In this document: positions 49,777 to 59,237 of the stretch, in pieces | How positions within the stretch are numbered: the stretch's first letter is position 1 | How the letters are laid out: each line of letters opens with the position of its first letter | DNA from: Ilumatobacter sp. | GTDB lineage: Bacteria; Actinomycetota; Acidimicrobiia; Acidimicrobiales; Ilumatobacteraceae | DNA: 64,000 bases | NCBI GenBank assembly: GCA_018666235.1 | Contig: JABJAB010000044.1 | Span: forward strand, 124,001 to 188,000 | Direction of reading: 5' to 3' | The notes under the pieces: model-generated | Database searches by the model: none | Told to the model about the DNA's origin: nothing | What the model saw: the letters and a program-made list of their open reading frames with translations, nothing else | Translations under genes and position numbers: made by a program

Positions 49777-50393
49777 TCATTTCCTTGCGCTCGGTCGAGG
49801 TGGTGGGCATCGCCGGTAAGCAGCGACGCGGCTTCGGCACCGGTGATTGCCGTGCAGAACTCACCGTGGAGGTTGGCCACGCTCATCTGGTGGACGAGTT
49901 CGGCGTCGTGATCGACGCCATCGGGGCCGATCCGATTAGTCGCCGCGCATCCGTCGTGGACCAGATAGGTGTCAAACCCGAGGTTCCCAGCCATACGAGT
50001 CGTGGTCTCGACACAGAAGTTGGTGAAGAACCCGGCGATGACCAGCCGGTTGACGCCCCGTCGCCGGAGGTCGACTTCGAGCGAAGTCCCGACGAACCCA
50101 CTGTTGACATCCTTGGCCACAACAATGTCGCCGGCCGCCGTTTCGAACCCCGGTTTCTGGGCGCCCGTGGGCAACGCGAACTTGAGCGGCGACGCCGCTT
50201 CGCGTGAATCGTGTCTCGTGAACGCGACCTGGCGGTCGGCTTCGCGCCAGGCTGCGAGCACGTCGAGCATCACCGACTCCGCATCAGGGTTGTTCCGCCG
50301 TCCCGTTGGCCCGCCCCAATGCTCGAGGACGTCGACGCCAAGCTGGACGTCGATCAAGAGCAGAGCGGTGTCGGCACCAAACGCGGGGATCAT
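49773..50393 (-). CDS. Isochorismatase-family cysteine hydrolase
   Basis: 206 residues. LLLIDVQLGV holds the catalytic Asp, VVAKDVNSGFVGT the Lys, and FFTNFCVETTTRMAGNLGFD the Cys with the cis-peptide before it: the Asp-Lys-Cys triad of this superfamily. It may act on an amide, ureido or carbamoyl compound; pairing with a DDAH-like enzyme suggests nitrogen-compound breakdown. TACCTT lies 7 bases before the ATG on the minus strand. Translationally coupled to the DDAH-like gene. Confidence 0.82.
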   Translation of the reverse strand: MIPAFGADTALLLIDVQLGVDVLEHWGGPTGRRNNPDAESVMLDVLAAWREADRQVAFTRHDSREAASPLKFALPTGAQKPGFETAAGDIVVAKDVNSGFVGTSLEVDLRRRGVNRLVIAGFFTNFCVETTTRMAGNLGFDTYLVHDGCAATNRIGPDGVDHDAELVHQMSVANLHGEFCTAITGAEAASLLTGDAHHLDRAQGNE

Positions 50394-50400
50394 CGGCGCC

Positions 50401-50406
50401 AAGGTA
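50401..50406 (-). promoter_or_regulatory. -10 box for the isochorismatase-like gene
   Basis: Minus-strand TACCTT, 7 bases before the ATG at 50393, in the 82-base divergent region with the oxidase gene. Confidence 0.35.
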
Positions 50407-50475
50407 CGCCACCGCCACCCCGGTTGGAACCTCGCGCGGTCAGAGTCGGTTGATTCAGCTCTACCCTCGATACCG

Positions 50476-51849
50476 ATGACTGACAGAATCGCCGTCGTCG
50501 GCGGCGGCATCGCCGGATTGGCGGCAGCACACCGACTCGCCACCGATGGGGTGGACGTGACGATCTTCGAGCGCGGCGACCGGGTCGGTGGACGGATTCG
50601 TAGTTCACCATTCGCCGGGGTTCCCGAAATCGACGAAGGCGCTGATGCATTCCTTGCTCGCGTTCCTGAAGGCATTGCCCTGGCCGCCGATGTGGGCCTT
50701 GGCAAAGCACTCGTCCACCCCGAACCCGTTGGTGCTGCCGTCTGGCACCAGGCTCTCCACCCGATTCCCGACGGCCTCCTGCTCGGTGTGCCGGGCAAGA
50801 TCGGCCCGATGGCCACGACCGGACTGCTCACCTGGCGGGGCAAGCTCCGCGCAGCGTTGGAACCACTCCTACCTCGCACGTCACTCGACTCCGACTCGAT
50901 CGGCGAGTTCGTCAGGGCCCGTTTCGGCAACGAGGTTCATGAACGCCTCGTCGACGCGCTCGTCGGCAGCATCTACGCCACCGACACCGACCGTTTCAGC
51001 TTGGCCGAGGTCCCACAACTCGACGCGCTGGCGCGGGCGAACCGCAGCCTGCTCCTCGGCGCCAGAGCGTCACGACAGGCTGCCGGCACAGCCACCGCTG
51101 CATCCGCACCGATTTTCGCAGCACCAAGCCGTGGTGTCGCCGATCTGACTCGCGCGACTGCAGACGCCGTGGTTGCAGCTGGCGGCACGCTTCAGCTGGG
51201 CCACGCGGTCGGGTCGATCACCGCAGCTGGAGCTGGCTGGGACGTCGACGATCAGCACTTCGGTGCGGTGATCCTGGCCACACCTGCTCCGGTCGCATCC
51301 TCGCTGTTGGCCGCGGTAGCTCCCGAGGCATCGGCCGCGCTCGGCGCTGCCGAAACGGCCGACGTCATCATGGTCACTCTGCATGTCGATGCAGGCGAAT
51401 GGCCCTACCGGTTCGCGGGACGAAGTGGGTATCTCGTCCCCAAGCCTGTGCAACGGTCGGTGACCGCCGCCTCGTTCGGCTCCCAGAAGTGGGGCCACTG
51501 GCAGCCGCCGGACGGAGGGCAGATCCTGCGCGTGTCGCTCGGCCGAGATGGCCAGCCCGCGCTCCAGTTCTCCGACGACGAGGTCGTCGAACGAGTCCTC
51601 GACGACCTCAGCCTCCATCTTGGCGTCCGATTCACGCCCCGGGAAATACGAATCAGCCGCTGGCCCGGTGCGTTTGCCCAGTACCGCCCACACCACGCAC
51701 GCTGGGTCGATGCCGTCGAGGCAGCCCTGCCATCCGGCTTGTTCGTTGCTGGCGCGGCATACCGTGGCATCGGGATCCCCGCATGCATCCGACACGGCGC
51801 AGCGATCGGGCAACGAGCTGCACAGAACCTCCGTTCTCTGCCAGACTGA
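50476..51849 (+). CDS. hemY: Protoporphyrinogen/coproporphyrinogen oxidase, FAD-dependent
   Basis: 457 residues. FAD Rossmann motif VVGGGIAGLAAAHRLA at 6-22, then FERGDRVGGRI, EGADAFLARVPE (substrate region), FVRARFGNEVHERLVDALVGSIYA, and the C-terminal FVAGAAYRGIGIPACIRHG with the second FAD contact. It oxidises coproporphyrinogen III (CgoX function in actinobacteria) or protoporphyrinogen IX. Third haem gene of the region, separated from hemEH by the inverted hydrolase pair. TACCCT lies 8 bases before the ATG. Confidence 0.88.
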   Translation: MTDRIAVVGGGIAGLAAAHRLATDGVDVTIFERGDRVGGRIRSSPFAGVPEIDEGADAFLARVPEGIALAADVGLGKALVHPEPVGAAVWHQALHPIPDGLLLGVPGKIGPMATTGLLTWRGKLRAALEPLLPRTSLDSDSIGEFVRARFGNEVHERLVDALVGSIYATDTDRFSLAEVPQLDALARANRSLLLGARASRQAAGTATAASAPIFAAPSRGVADLTRATADAVVAAGGTLQLGHAVGSITAAGAGWDVDDQHFGAVILATPAPVASSLLAAVAPEASAALGAAETADVIMVTLHVDAGEWPYRFAGRSGYLVPKPVQRSVTAASFGSQKWGHWQPPDGGQILRVSLGRDGQPALQFSDDEVVERVLDDLSLHLGVRFTPREIRISRWPGAFAQYRPHHARWVDAVEAALPSGLFVAGAAYRGIGIPACIRHGAAIGQRAAQNLRSLPD

Positions 51850-51856
51850 TTGGCCA

Positions 51857-52594
51857 ATGAGTTCGATGACGCCCGACGACACAGCGCCCGAAAATGCGGC
51901 GCGGCGCACCGGGATGATTACCGCGCTCGGAGCTGTCCCCGTGCTGATCGTCGGCACCGTGTTCTTGATGGGCCTCGGCGGCGACCCCGACACGACCTCG
52001 ATCGACAACGAGCAGACCACGGCCACCACGTCACCGGTGTTCATCGACGCCAACGCCACGAACACACCAGCATCATCAATCACGCCCACCACCGTCACAC
52101 CGACGACATTCATGCCGACGACCACGGTTGCCCCGGCGGCGACAGTGCTCGAAGCACCGCTCAAGCAGCCGATCGATCCGCCTCTCGATCCCCGCGGCCA
52201 CGAGGACCATGTTGAGATCGGCGGCATCGCCATTCCGAAGCTCGGCATTGATACGCCGCTGCTCGAGGGCATCCGGCTCACCACACGCGACAACGGCCCT
52301 GGTCACTGGCCAGGCAGTGCGATGCCCGGCGAGGTCGGCAACGTCGTCGTCGCCGGCCATCGGACCAGCCACGACGCCCCGTTCCGAGACCTCGACCAAC
52401 TCGTCGCAGGTGACGTCGTCGAGTTCACCACCGCGGCAGGCCTCATCGAATACACGGTCACGGGCACACAGATCGTCGATCCCGACGCGATCTGGATTGT
52501 CGATCCGACCGATACCCCCACTGCCACGCTGTTCGCCTGCCACCCACCTGGGTCGACCCGACAGCGCATCGTCGTCAACCTTGAGCTGAGTTGA
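51857..52594 (+). CDS. Class E sortase
   Basis: 245 residues. One N-terminal membrane helix (about 20-42), a Thr/Pro-rich stalk of about 60 residues, then the sortase barrel: VVVAGHRTSHDAPFRDLDQL holds the catalytic His and TATLFACHPPGSTRQRIVV the Cys and Arg of the TLxTC...R motif (here TLFAC). It probably anchors LAXTG-type proteins to the cell wall; no substrate gene was seen nearby. Its stop overlaps the lnt TTG start by 4 bases. Confidence 0.87.
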   Translation: MSSMTPDDTAPENAARRTGMITALGAVPVLIVGTVFLMGLGGDPDTTSIDNEQTTATTSPVFIDANATNTPASSITPTTVTPTTFMPTTTVAPAATVLEAPLKQPIDPPLDPRGHEDHVEIGGIAIPKLGIDTPLLEGIRLTTRDNGPGHWPGSAMPGEVGNVVVAGHRTSHDAPFRDLDQLVAGDVVEFTTAAGLIEYTVTGTQIVDPDAIWIVDPTDTPTATLFACHPPGSTRQRIVVNLELS

Positions 52595-54243
52595 GCATCG
52601 ACACCGGTTCCACTGCCGGGCCTGACGTCGACACCGCAGTCGATCCGCGCCCGCCTCGCCCGCGACACCAACGCGTCGCACGTCCGGCTCTCGCGCTCGG
52701 CGCAGGCGCGCTGACCGCACTCTCGCTTCCACCCTGGGGCTTCTGGCCGCTGGCAATCATCGGCGTCATGCTGTTCGAAGTCTGTCTCCGCACAGCGCAG
52801 ACCAGATGGGAACGAGTCCGCATCGGCGCACTCTTCGGTGCCGGCTGGATGTATCTCGGCATGGGCTGGATGGTGCAGTTGACGCCACCTGGCTATGTCG
52901 CCGCCGGCCTGATCTTCACGACGTATCACGCCGTTGCGGCAGGGGTCGCTCCGGCTGGTCGCTGGGGCGTGATTGGGCGCCCGGCGGCGCACACCCTGGT
53001 CGAAGCCATACGGCTCTCGCTGCCGTTCGGTGGCGTACCTCTGGCCACGATGGGTGTCTCCCAAGTCGGCGGTCCGCTTGCTCCGCTCGCGAGTGTCGGC
53101 GGCGTGATTCTGCTGACCTGGGTTGTGTTCCAGATCGGATTCGTCCTCGCCGACACCCAACCTGGCGTGTGGGCAGCGATCCGCCAGCTCCGCGACGGCG
53201 ACCGCACCGTGCTCCCCAACTTCATCGGACGCATTGCGGTTGCCTTGGTCATCTTGTTGTCGTTCGTCGCTCCGAGCGGCGCTGCGACGGGCGGCACGCT
53301 GTCGGTTGCTGTTGTTCAGGGCGGCGGCAAGCAGGGGACGAGCGCACTCGAGGTTCCCTCGTCGCTGGTCACGGAACGCCACCTCGAAGCAACGGCGACG
53401 ATCGATGCCGACCGCGACCTCGACTTCGTGCTGTGGCCCGAGAACACGATCGACGTGAACGACCTCCGAAGCACTCCCGAATTTGAGGACTTCTCAAACT
53501 CGCCCATTCGCGACCTCGTCGCCGCAGAGGCGAACAGGCTGGGCGCTCCCATTGTTGTCGGAATCACCGAGGACGCCCGCGCTGATGACCCAACCGCGCG
53601 TCGGTACACCAACGCCCAGGTCGTGGTGATGCCCGACGGCGAGCTCGCCGGCCGATACGACAAAGTCCGTCGCGTACCGTTCGGCGAGTACGTACCGCTC
53701 CGAGGTGTGCTCGAAAAGATCACGAGCGCGGTCGACCAGGTCGGCGAGGCAGTGCCAGGCACCGAGCGAGCCGTCCTCACGTTCGATGTCGAGAGCCAGG
53801 CCGAACCGGTGCAACTCGCCACGGTGATCTCGTGGGAAGTGTTCTTCGGTGGCAGAGCCCGCGAGGGTGTCACCGACGGCGCCACGATCATCATCAACCC
53901 GACCAATGGTGCGAGCTATACGGGCACCATCGTGCAGAGCCAGCAGGTGGCATCGAGCAGACTCCGTGCCATTGAGACGGGTCGATGGGTCGTCCAGGCA
54001 GCCCCGACCGGGTTCAGCGCAGTCATCAACAGTGACGGCGATGTGCTCCAGCGCACATCGGTGAGCGAGCAGCGCGTGCTGTATGCCGACGTCGAGATGC
54101 GCACCGGCAACACGTGGTACACCCAACTCGGCGACGGCCCGTTCATCTGGTTACTCGTCGTCGTGCTCGCTGCATCCATCCTGCTCGCACGCCGCGACCA
54201 AGCCACCGGCGTCAGCGGCGAGCCACACATCACCGAGCCCTAA
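52591..54243 (+). CDS. lnt: Apolipoprotein N-acyltransferase, catalytic Cys replaced by Ser
   Basis: 550 residues. Five to six membrane segments (about 35-200), a nitrilase-like domain (about 235-510) and a last membrane helix. Of the Glu-Lys-Cys triad, Glu is in LWPENTID, Lys in YDKVRRVPFGEYVP, but the Cys position (ICYE in E. coli) reads ISWE (codons ATC TCG TGG GAA). So the thioester acyl-enzyme cannot form as in E. coli; a serine variant or loss of activity are options. It would act on lipoproteins such as those encoded at 3677 and 31550. TTG 52591 overlaps the sortase stop. Confidence 0.82.
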   Translation: MSIDTGSTAGPDVDTAVDPRPPRPRHQRVARPALALGAGALTALSLPPWGFWPLAIIGVMLFEVCLRTAQTRWERVRIGALFGAGWMYLGMGWMVQLTPPGYVAAGLIFTTYHAVAAGVAPAGRWGVIGRPAAHTLVEAIRLSLPFGGVPLATMGVSQVGGPLAPLASVGGVILLTWVVFQIGFVLADTQPGVWAAIRQLRDGDRTVLPNFIGRIAVALVILLSFVAPSGAATGGTLSVAVVQGGGKQGTSALEVPSSLVTERHLEATATIDADRDLDFVLWPENTIDVNDLRSTPEFEDFSNSPIRDLVAAEANRLGAPIVVGITEDARADDPTARRYTNAQVVVMPDGELAGRYDKVRRVPFGEYVPLRGVLEKITSAVDQVGEAVPGTERAVLTFDVESQAEPVQLATVISWEVFFGGRAREGVTDGATIIINPTNGASYTGTIVQSQQVASSRLRAIETGRWVVQAAPTGFSAVINSDGDVLQRTSVSEQRVLYADVEMRTGNTWYTQLGDGPFIWLLVVVLAASILLARRDQATGVSGEPHITEP

Positions 54244-54338
54244 CGACGGCGCTTCCGGCTCGACGCAAAAATGGGACTCAAGACCCATTCACCCCGTCGG
54301 GCCCCCGCCGCCCGGCTTCGTCTGGTTGAATCGTCCTG

Positions 54339-56134
54339 GTGGACAGTGCACTGAGCGACGAAGTCCAAGATGACCTCACGGTCGGCGAGTCGGCTTCTGA
54401 CTTGACCGACGCGGGCGATGCACCGAGCCGGCGCCGGCTGTGGCGGATGCGGTGGGTCTTCACGCGACGCCTGTGCTTCGGCGGTCTCGCCGGCGGTCTG
54501 GTTTTTTCTGCCTGTCGATGACCCCATCGCTGCTCCCGCGAGCGGCGCTCATGCAAGGGGTCGTCAGCGGCGTTGCTGTGGCGATCGGCTACGGGTTCGG
54601 AAGCCTGCTGTCCTCAATCGTCCGCAAGCTCATACGGCGGGAGCCATCGGCCACATTCAAGCATCGGGCATGGTGGACATTGGCCGGCTCGACCCTCGTC
54701 ATGGGCGGCCTGTTTCTCTACTACGGGGCGGCCTGGCAAGACGACGTGCGAGCTGCGATGGAGATGGACGGCCTCCGCGCCACCGAATGGTTCCTCATCG
54801 TCGTGCTCACCGTGTCTGTCTCTGCCTTCTTCTTGATGATCGCCCGATTTATCAGAGGCGGGACTCGAGCACTCATCCGGTTTGGAGACCGATTCTTTCC
54901 GCACCACGTGACCGTGAACGTGAGCGTCGTCACGATGGCCCTCTTGGTCGCCGGGTTCGCGCAAGGTGTCCTCTTCGACGGCATGATCTCATCGATCAAC
55001 AGCGCCTACTCGCTCACCGATCGCGGGACAAGCCCATGGATCACCCAACCCGACTCCGAGATGCGCAGCGGTGGCGAGAACTCGCTGGTCGACTGGGACT
55101 CGATGGGAACGAAGGGTCGCGATTTCGCCGGTGACGGCGGCGGCCCAACGGCCGCCGACATCGAGACGTTCACCGGCGCCGAAGCGATGGAGCCGATTCG
55201 GGTCTACGTCGGCCTCGAATCTGCAGACGACACACGTGACCGTGTTGCCCTGGCGATGGCTGAACTCGAACGCACCAATGCGTTCGACCGGTCAGCGCTC
55301 GTGGTCAACACCACGACGGGGACCGGGTGGGTCGATGAGAATGTTGTCGACAGCATCGAATTCCTTCACGGCGGTGACACCGCCCAGGTCGCGATGCAGT
55401 ATTCGTACCTCCCCAGCTGGGTGTCGTTTCTCGTCGACCGGTCCAAGGCGGCCGAGGCGGGAGAACAGATGATCACCGCCATTGACGACCGCATTTCGTC
55501 GATGACCCCCGAGGAACGCCCAACACTGCTTGTCTTCGGCGAAAGCCTCGGTTCGTTCGGCACGGAGTCGGCCTTCACCAGCCCGGAGAACCTGCTCGCC
55601 AACGTCGACGGGGCACTGCTCGTCGGTCCCACGTTCGTCAATCCACTCCACACCCTGCTCGTCGACGAACGTGATGAGGGGTCTCCGAGCTGGCGACCGA
55701 TCGTCAACGGCGGCGAGTCGTTCCGATTCGCGGTCGAGCCATCTGATCTGACCGACCCGGAGTTGTTGGATGATCCCGACGACTGGCCGCAGCCCCGCGT
55801 TGTGTACCTCCAGAATTCATCTGACCCGATCACCTATTTCAACCCGGCACTCCTCTGGAGCAAGCCATCGTGGCTCGAAGGTGAACGCGGCCCGGACATC
55901 AACCCGGACATGGTGTGGATTCCTGCGGTGTCGTTCTTCCAAGTTGCCGCCGACATGGCCTTTTCGATGGACGTCCCTGCCGGCCACGGTCACCGCTATG
56001 GATCAAATGTCGTCGATGGATGGGTGCAGCTCGAATCCCCAGACGGCTGGACAGCCGACGACACGGCGGCACTCCGCGACCTGATCGACCAGCGCGCCGA
56101 AGAACGCTCCGCCAAGAAAGAAGCCGCCGGCTGA
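54339..56134 (+). CDS. Membrane-anchored alpha/beta-hydrolase family protein, with apparent frameshift
   Basis: About 598 residues if joined. The N-terminal 60 residues (GTG 54339, MDSALSDEVQDDL onwards) are in one frame and run into TGA at 54521; the rest (FFCLSMTPSLLPR onwards) is in the -1 frame to 56134. The two meet at a run of six T (54502-54507); a seventh T would restore VFFCLSMTPS, as family members read. Abhydrolase_9_N membrane part (about 60-220), then a hydrolase domain with GESLGSFG near 440. An in-frame ATG at 54518 could give a 538-residue protein. Indel, sequencing error and slippage are all possible. Confidence 0.78.
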
Positions 56135-56175
56135 CACGTCAGCGGCGCGCCTCGGCGCGCAGCGGACCGACTTCG

Positions 56176-56181
56176 TACGGT
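56176..56181 (+). promoter_or_regulatory. -10 box, leaderless start
   Basis: TACGGT, 6 bases before the ATG at 56188. No -35 box is seen. Confidence 0.3.
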
Positions 56182-56187
56182 AAGGCG

Positions 56188-56769
56188 ATGACCGAGCGCC
56201 CCACCGAGCCCCGCATCACGCCCGTCGATCTCGCCGCCGATCGGTCTCCCGACTCGGTCGACCCCGAACTCGCAGAGATCCTGTCTGGCGCACTCACTCA
56301 CGACGGCACGCCACTCAACATCTTCGGCGCCCTTGCTCGACATCCCAAGCTGCTGAAGCGCTTCAACCTGCTGGGCGGGTACCTCCTCAACAAGGGGTTG
56401 CTGCCAGCGCGTGAACGCGAGCTGGTGATCCTGCGGATCGGCTGGAACGCCAAAGCGGTCTACGAGTTCGGCCAGCACACGATCATCGGCCGACAAGCCG
56501 GCGTGACCGACGAGGAAATTTCCGCACTCACCAAAGCACCCGACGGCCACCCCTGGTCCGCCGATGACGCGGCGCTCATCGCCATGTCCGACGAGCTCAG
56601 CGACGACGACTGCGTCACCGATGCGACATGGGAACGTCTTGTCACCCGGTGGTCTGAGGCCGAGCTCGTCGAACTGCTCGTCGTCGCCGGTTTCTATCGG
56701 CTGGTATCCGGCTTCCTGAACAGCGCAGGCGTGCAGCTCGACGAGGGCGTCCCCGGGTTCCCAGACTGA
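56188..56769 (+). CDS. Carboxymuconolactone decarboxylase family protein
   Basis: 193 residues of the CMD/AhpD-like fold: NKGLLPARERELVILRIGWN, then YEFGQHTIIGRQAGVTDEEI, with the His kept. The AhpD-type CxxC is missing, so peroxidase function is unlikely; the second repeat region reads ELLVVAGFYRLVSGFLNSAGVQ. Many actinobacterial members of this subgroup are of unknown function and lie near lipid or steroid genes. ATG 56188 follows TACGGT by 6 bases. It precedes the acyl-CoA dehydrogenase on the same strand. Confidence 0.82.
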   Translation: MTERPTEPRITPVDLAADRSPDSVDPELAEILSGALTHDGTPLNIFGALARHPKLLKRFNLLGGYLLNKGLLPARERELVILRIGWNAKAVYEFGQHTIIGRQAGVTDEEISALTKAPDGHPWSADDAALIAMSDELSDDDCVTDATWERLVTRWSEAELVELLVVAGFYRLVSGFLNSAGVQLDEGVPGFPD

Positions 56770-56836
56770 CGCCTCCCAAGGTCCGCGATGTTCGGCACCG
56801 GTAGCCATTGCCTCACATTTCTGGTCGAATGGAGAC

Positions 56837-58660
56837 ATGACGGAATACGCCCCGCCACTGCGGGACATCAGATTCGCTTTCGACGAAGTCTGCGACTTGC
56901 CCGGCCTGCTCAAGCTTGACGAATTCGACCACGTCGAGACCGACATGGTGTTCGCGGTGCTTGACGAAGTCGGCCGTTTCGCCGCCGAGGTCATCGCACC
57001 CACCAACGTCGACGGCGACCAGATCGGCGCACAATGGATCGCTGGTGCTGATACCGATGATGGCTGGGCGGCAGTCAGTACCCCCGAGTCGTTCCGGAGC
57101 GCCTACGCCAAGCTCGTCGATTCAGGCTTCAATGCCATTCCGTTTGAGCCCGATTTCGGCGGCGGCGGCTTTCCCTGGCTGGTGGCACTCGCCGTGCAGG
57201 AGATGTTCACCTCAGCCAACATGTCGCTGTCGTTGTGCAACCTGCTGACCCAGGGCGCGATCGACGCCCTGCAACATCACGGCTCCAATGAGCAGCAGGC
57301 GACATACCTCCCGAAGATGCTCACCGGCGAATGGTCCGGGACGATGAACCTGTCTGAGCCGCAGGCCGGTTCAGACGTCGGCGCTGTCGCGACCAAGGCC
57401 GTACCAACCGACCGCGGTGATGGCTCCTATGCCATCACCGGCACGAAGATCTGGATCACGCACGGCGAGCAAGACCTCACCGAGAACATCATCCACCTCG
57501 TGTTGGCGCGCACACCCGATGCCAAGCCGGGCACCCGCGGTATCTCAATGTTCCTCGTTCCCAAGTTCATACCGAACGAAGACGGGTCCCTCGGTGATCG
57601 CAACGACGTTGAGGTCGTCTCCATCGAGCACAAGCTCGGCATCCACGGCTCGCCCACCTGCGTCCTCAGCTTCGGTGAGAAACAGGACGGCGCGATCGGC
57701 TGGCTCGTCGGCGACGAGTTCACCGGCATGGCCAACATGTTCACGATGATGAACAACGCCCGACTCTCCGTCGGGCTGCAAGGTCTCTCACTCGCGGAAA
57801 TGGCCTACCAGCACAGCCTGGCGTACGCCCACGAACGGTTGCAGGGCACCGCCCCCGGCGCTGAGCGTGGCGTCCAGAGCCCGATTATCGAGCATCCCGA
57901 TGTCCGCCGAATGTTGATGACCCAGCGGGCATGGATCGACGCCATGCGCTACCTCATGTACTTCAACGGCGCGACGCTCGACAGGTCGCGATCGTCAGAT
58001 CCTGCCGTGGCTGAATGGTCGACGCGCCTCGCTGCGTTGCTGATCCCGATGTCGAAGTCGATCGGCGCCGATATCGGCAATGAACTCACCTCGATCGCAC
58101 TCCAGATCTTTGGTGGCATGGGCTACGTCGAAGAGACCGGCGCGGCCCAGTACTTGCGCGACATTCGTATCGCCGCCATCTACGAGGGCACCAACGGCAT
58201 CCAAGGACAGGACCTTGTGATGCGCAAGCTCGGAGGCGACGAGGGCAGCACGGTCAACGAGTTCCTCGCGAGCTTTGACGACACGATTGCCGCGCTTGCC
58301 AACGACCCGACAATGGAGAAGTTCGCACGACAACTCACCGCAAGCTTCGATGACGCTCGGCGATCCAGTGACTGGCTCAACGCCAACGACGATGTCCTCG
58401 ACAAGCTCGGCGGCGCCAGCCCATACACCCGGCTCCTCGGTACCGCGCTGTGTGGTGCGTTGGCCGGCAAGGCAGCGCTGGCAGCCCAAGCGCAGCTCGA
58501 CAGCGGCGACGTGAGCGATACCGATCGATCGTTCTACGACAGCAAAATCGTCAGCGCTCGATTCTTCGGCGAACAGATTCTCCCGACCACCTCCGGACTC
58601 GCCGCCACCGTCATGGCCGGAGCTGACGACCTCTTCGCGATGACCGCCGACCAGTTCTGA
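56837..58660 (+). CDS. Acyl-CoA dehydrogenase, FadE5/DmdC-like long form
   Basis: 607 residues, the long type of about 600 rather than 380. N-terminal lid, then MNLSEPQAGSDVG and YAITGTKIWITHGEQDL (FAD and acyl binding), HKLGIHGSPTCVL, NNARLSVGLQGLSLAE, GGMGYVEETGAAQYLRDIRI and AIYEGTNGIQGQDL with the catalytic Glu. The extra C-terminal helical domain is as in mycobacterial FadE5. It dehydrogenates medium- to long-chain or methylthio acyl-CoA, passing electrons to EtfAB (9401-11149). The start is ATG 56837. Confidence 0.92.
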   Translation: MTEYAPPLRDIRFAFDEVCDLPGLLKLDEFDHVETDMVFAVLDEVGRFAAEVIAPTNVDGDQIGAQWIAGADTDDGWAAVSTPESFRSAYAKLVDSGFNAIPFEPDFGGGGFPWLVALAVQEMFTSANMSLSLCNLLTQGAIDALQHHGSNEQQATYLPKMLTGEWSGTMNLSEPQAGSDVGAVATKAVPTDRGDGSYAITGTKIWITHGEQDLTENIIHLVLARTPDAKPGTRGISMFLVPKFIPNEDGSLGDRNDVEVVSIEHKLGIHGSPTCVLSFGEKQDGAIGWLVGDEFTGMANMFTMMNNARLSVGLQGLSLAEMAYQHSLAYAHERLQGTAPGAERGVQSPIIEHPDVRRMLMTQRAWIDAMRYLMYFNGATLDRSRSSDPAVAEWSTRLAALLIPMSKSIGADIGNELTSIALQIFGGMGYVEETGAAQYLRDIRIAAIYEGTNGIQGQDLVMRKLGGDEGSTVNEFLASFDDTIAALANDPTMEKFARQLTASFDDARRSSDWLNANDDVLDKLGGASPYTRLLGTALCGALAGKAALAAQAQLDSGDVSDTDRSFYDSKIVSARFFGEQILPTTSGLAATVMAGADDLFAMTADQF

Positions 58661-58733
58661 CGCTCGGGCAATACCTCGCCGAGGCCGAAACCGTCTGATC
58701 ACTCCATCCGGTGCCTCTCACAGGAGGCGACAC

Positions 58734-59204
58734 TCACACTTCGAGCATCAGGGTGACAGGACCATCGTTGGTCAAGTCGACGTTCATCTCGGTGCGGAAG
58801 ACACCGGTCGCAACCGTGGCGCCGAGTGATCGCAACTGGTCGGCCACGCGGTCGACCAGCGGCTCCGCGTGCTCTGGACGGGCGGCGTCAATCCAACTCG
58901 GTCGACGGCCCTTTCGTGTGTCGCCGTAGAGCGTGAACTGGCTGACAATGAGTACCGCCGCCGGGCCACCCGTCTCGTGGACGTCGCTGAGCGAACGATT
59001 CATGACGCACTCACTGTCGTCGAGGATCCGAAGCCCCCAGATCTTGCCCGCCAACTTGTCGGCCTGCGCCGCCGTGTCATCGTGCGTCGCACCGACGAAG
59101 ACACACAGTCCGGGTCCAATTGCACCTGCGACAGACCACTCGCTGCTGTCCGCCGCTCGGCTCTTCACCTCGGCCCGAATCACCCGTTGCACCAAAGCTC
59201 GCAT
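58734..59204 (-). CDS. dtd: D-aminoacyl-tRNA deacylase
   Basis: 156 residues. MRALVQRVIRAEV opening, SQFTLYGDTRKGRRPSW (the SQxxL motif) and NDGPVTLMLEV (NxGPxT/V motif) are the DTD hallmarks. It cleaves D-amino acids and glycine from mischarged tRNA. ATG 59204 is the usual start; the ORF has a second ATG-like start two codons upstream. Divergent from the aldose-1-epimerase-like gene with a 33-base gap, so the promoters must overlap the coding starts. Confidence 0.92.
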   Translation of the reverse strand: MRALVQRVIRAEVKSRAADSSEWSVAGAIGPGLCVFVGATHDDTAAQADKLAGKIWGLRILDDSECVMNRSLSDVHETGGPAAVLIVSQFTLYGDTRKGRRPSWIDAARPEHAEPLVDRVADQLRSLGATVATGVFRTEMNVDLTNDGPVTLMLEV

Positions 59205-59224
59205 CCGCACAGCCTGCCAGGTCG

Positions 59225-59230
59225 TAGATT
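59225..59230 (+). promoter_or_regulatory. -10 box, leaderless start
   Basis: TAGATT ends 7 bases before the ATG at 59238. Confidence 0.35.
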
Positions 59231-59237
59231 CGGGACC

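Noticed and set aside
54440..54517. GTG 54440 as true start of the membrane hydrolase
   Set aside because: The upstream part of this frame (ADAVGLHATPVLRRS) does not look like the family, while the other frame does until the T run; a frameshift explains it better.
56145..56160. GC-rich hairpin GCGCGCC-TC-GGCGCGC as a terminator
   Set aside because: Two-base loop and no U tract; expected by chance at this GC content.
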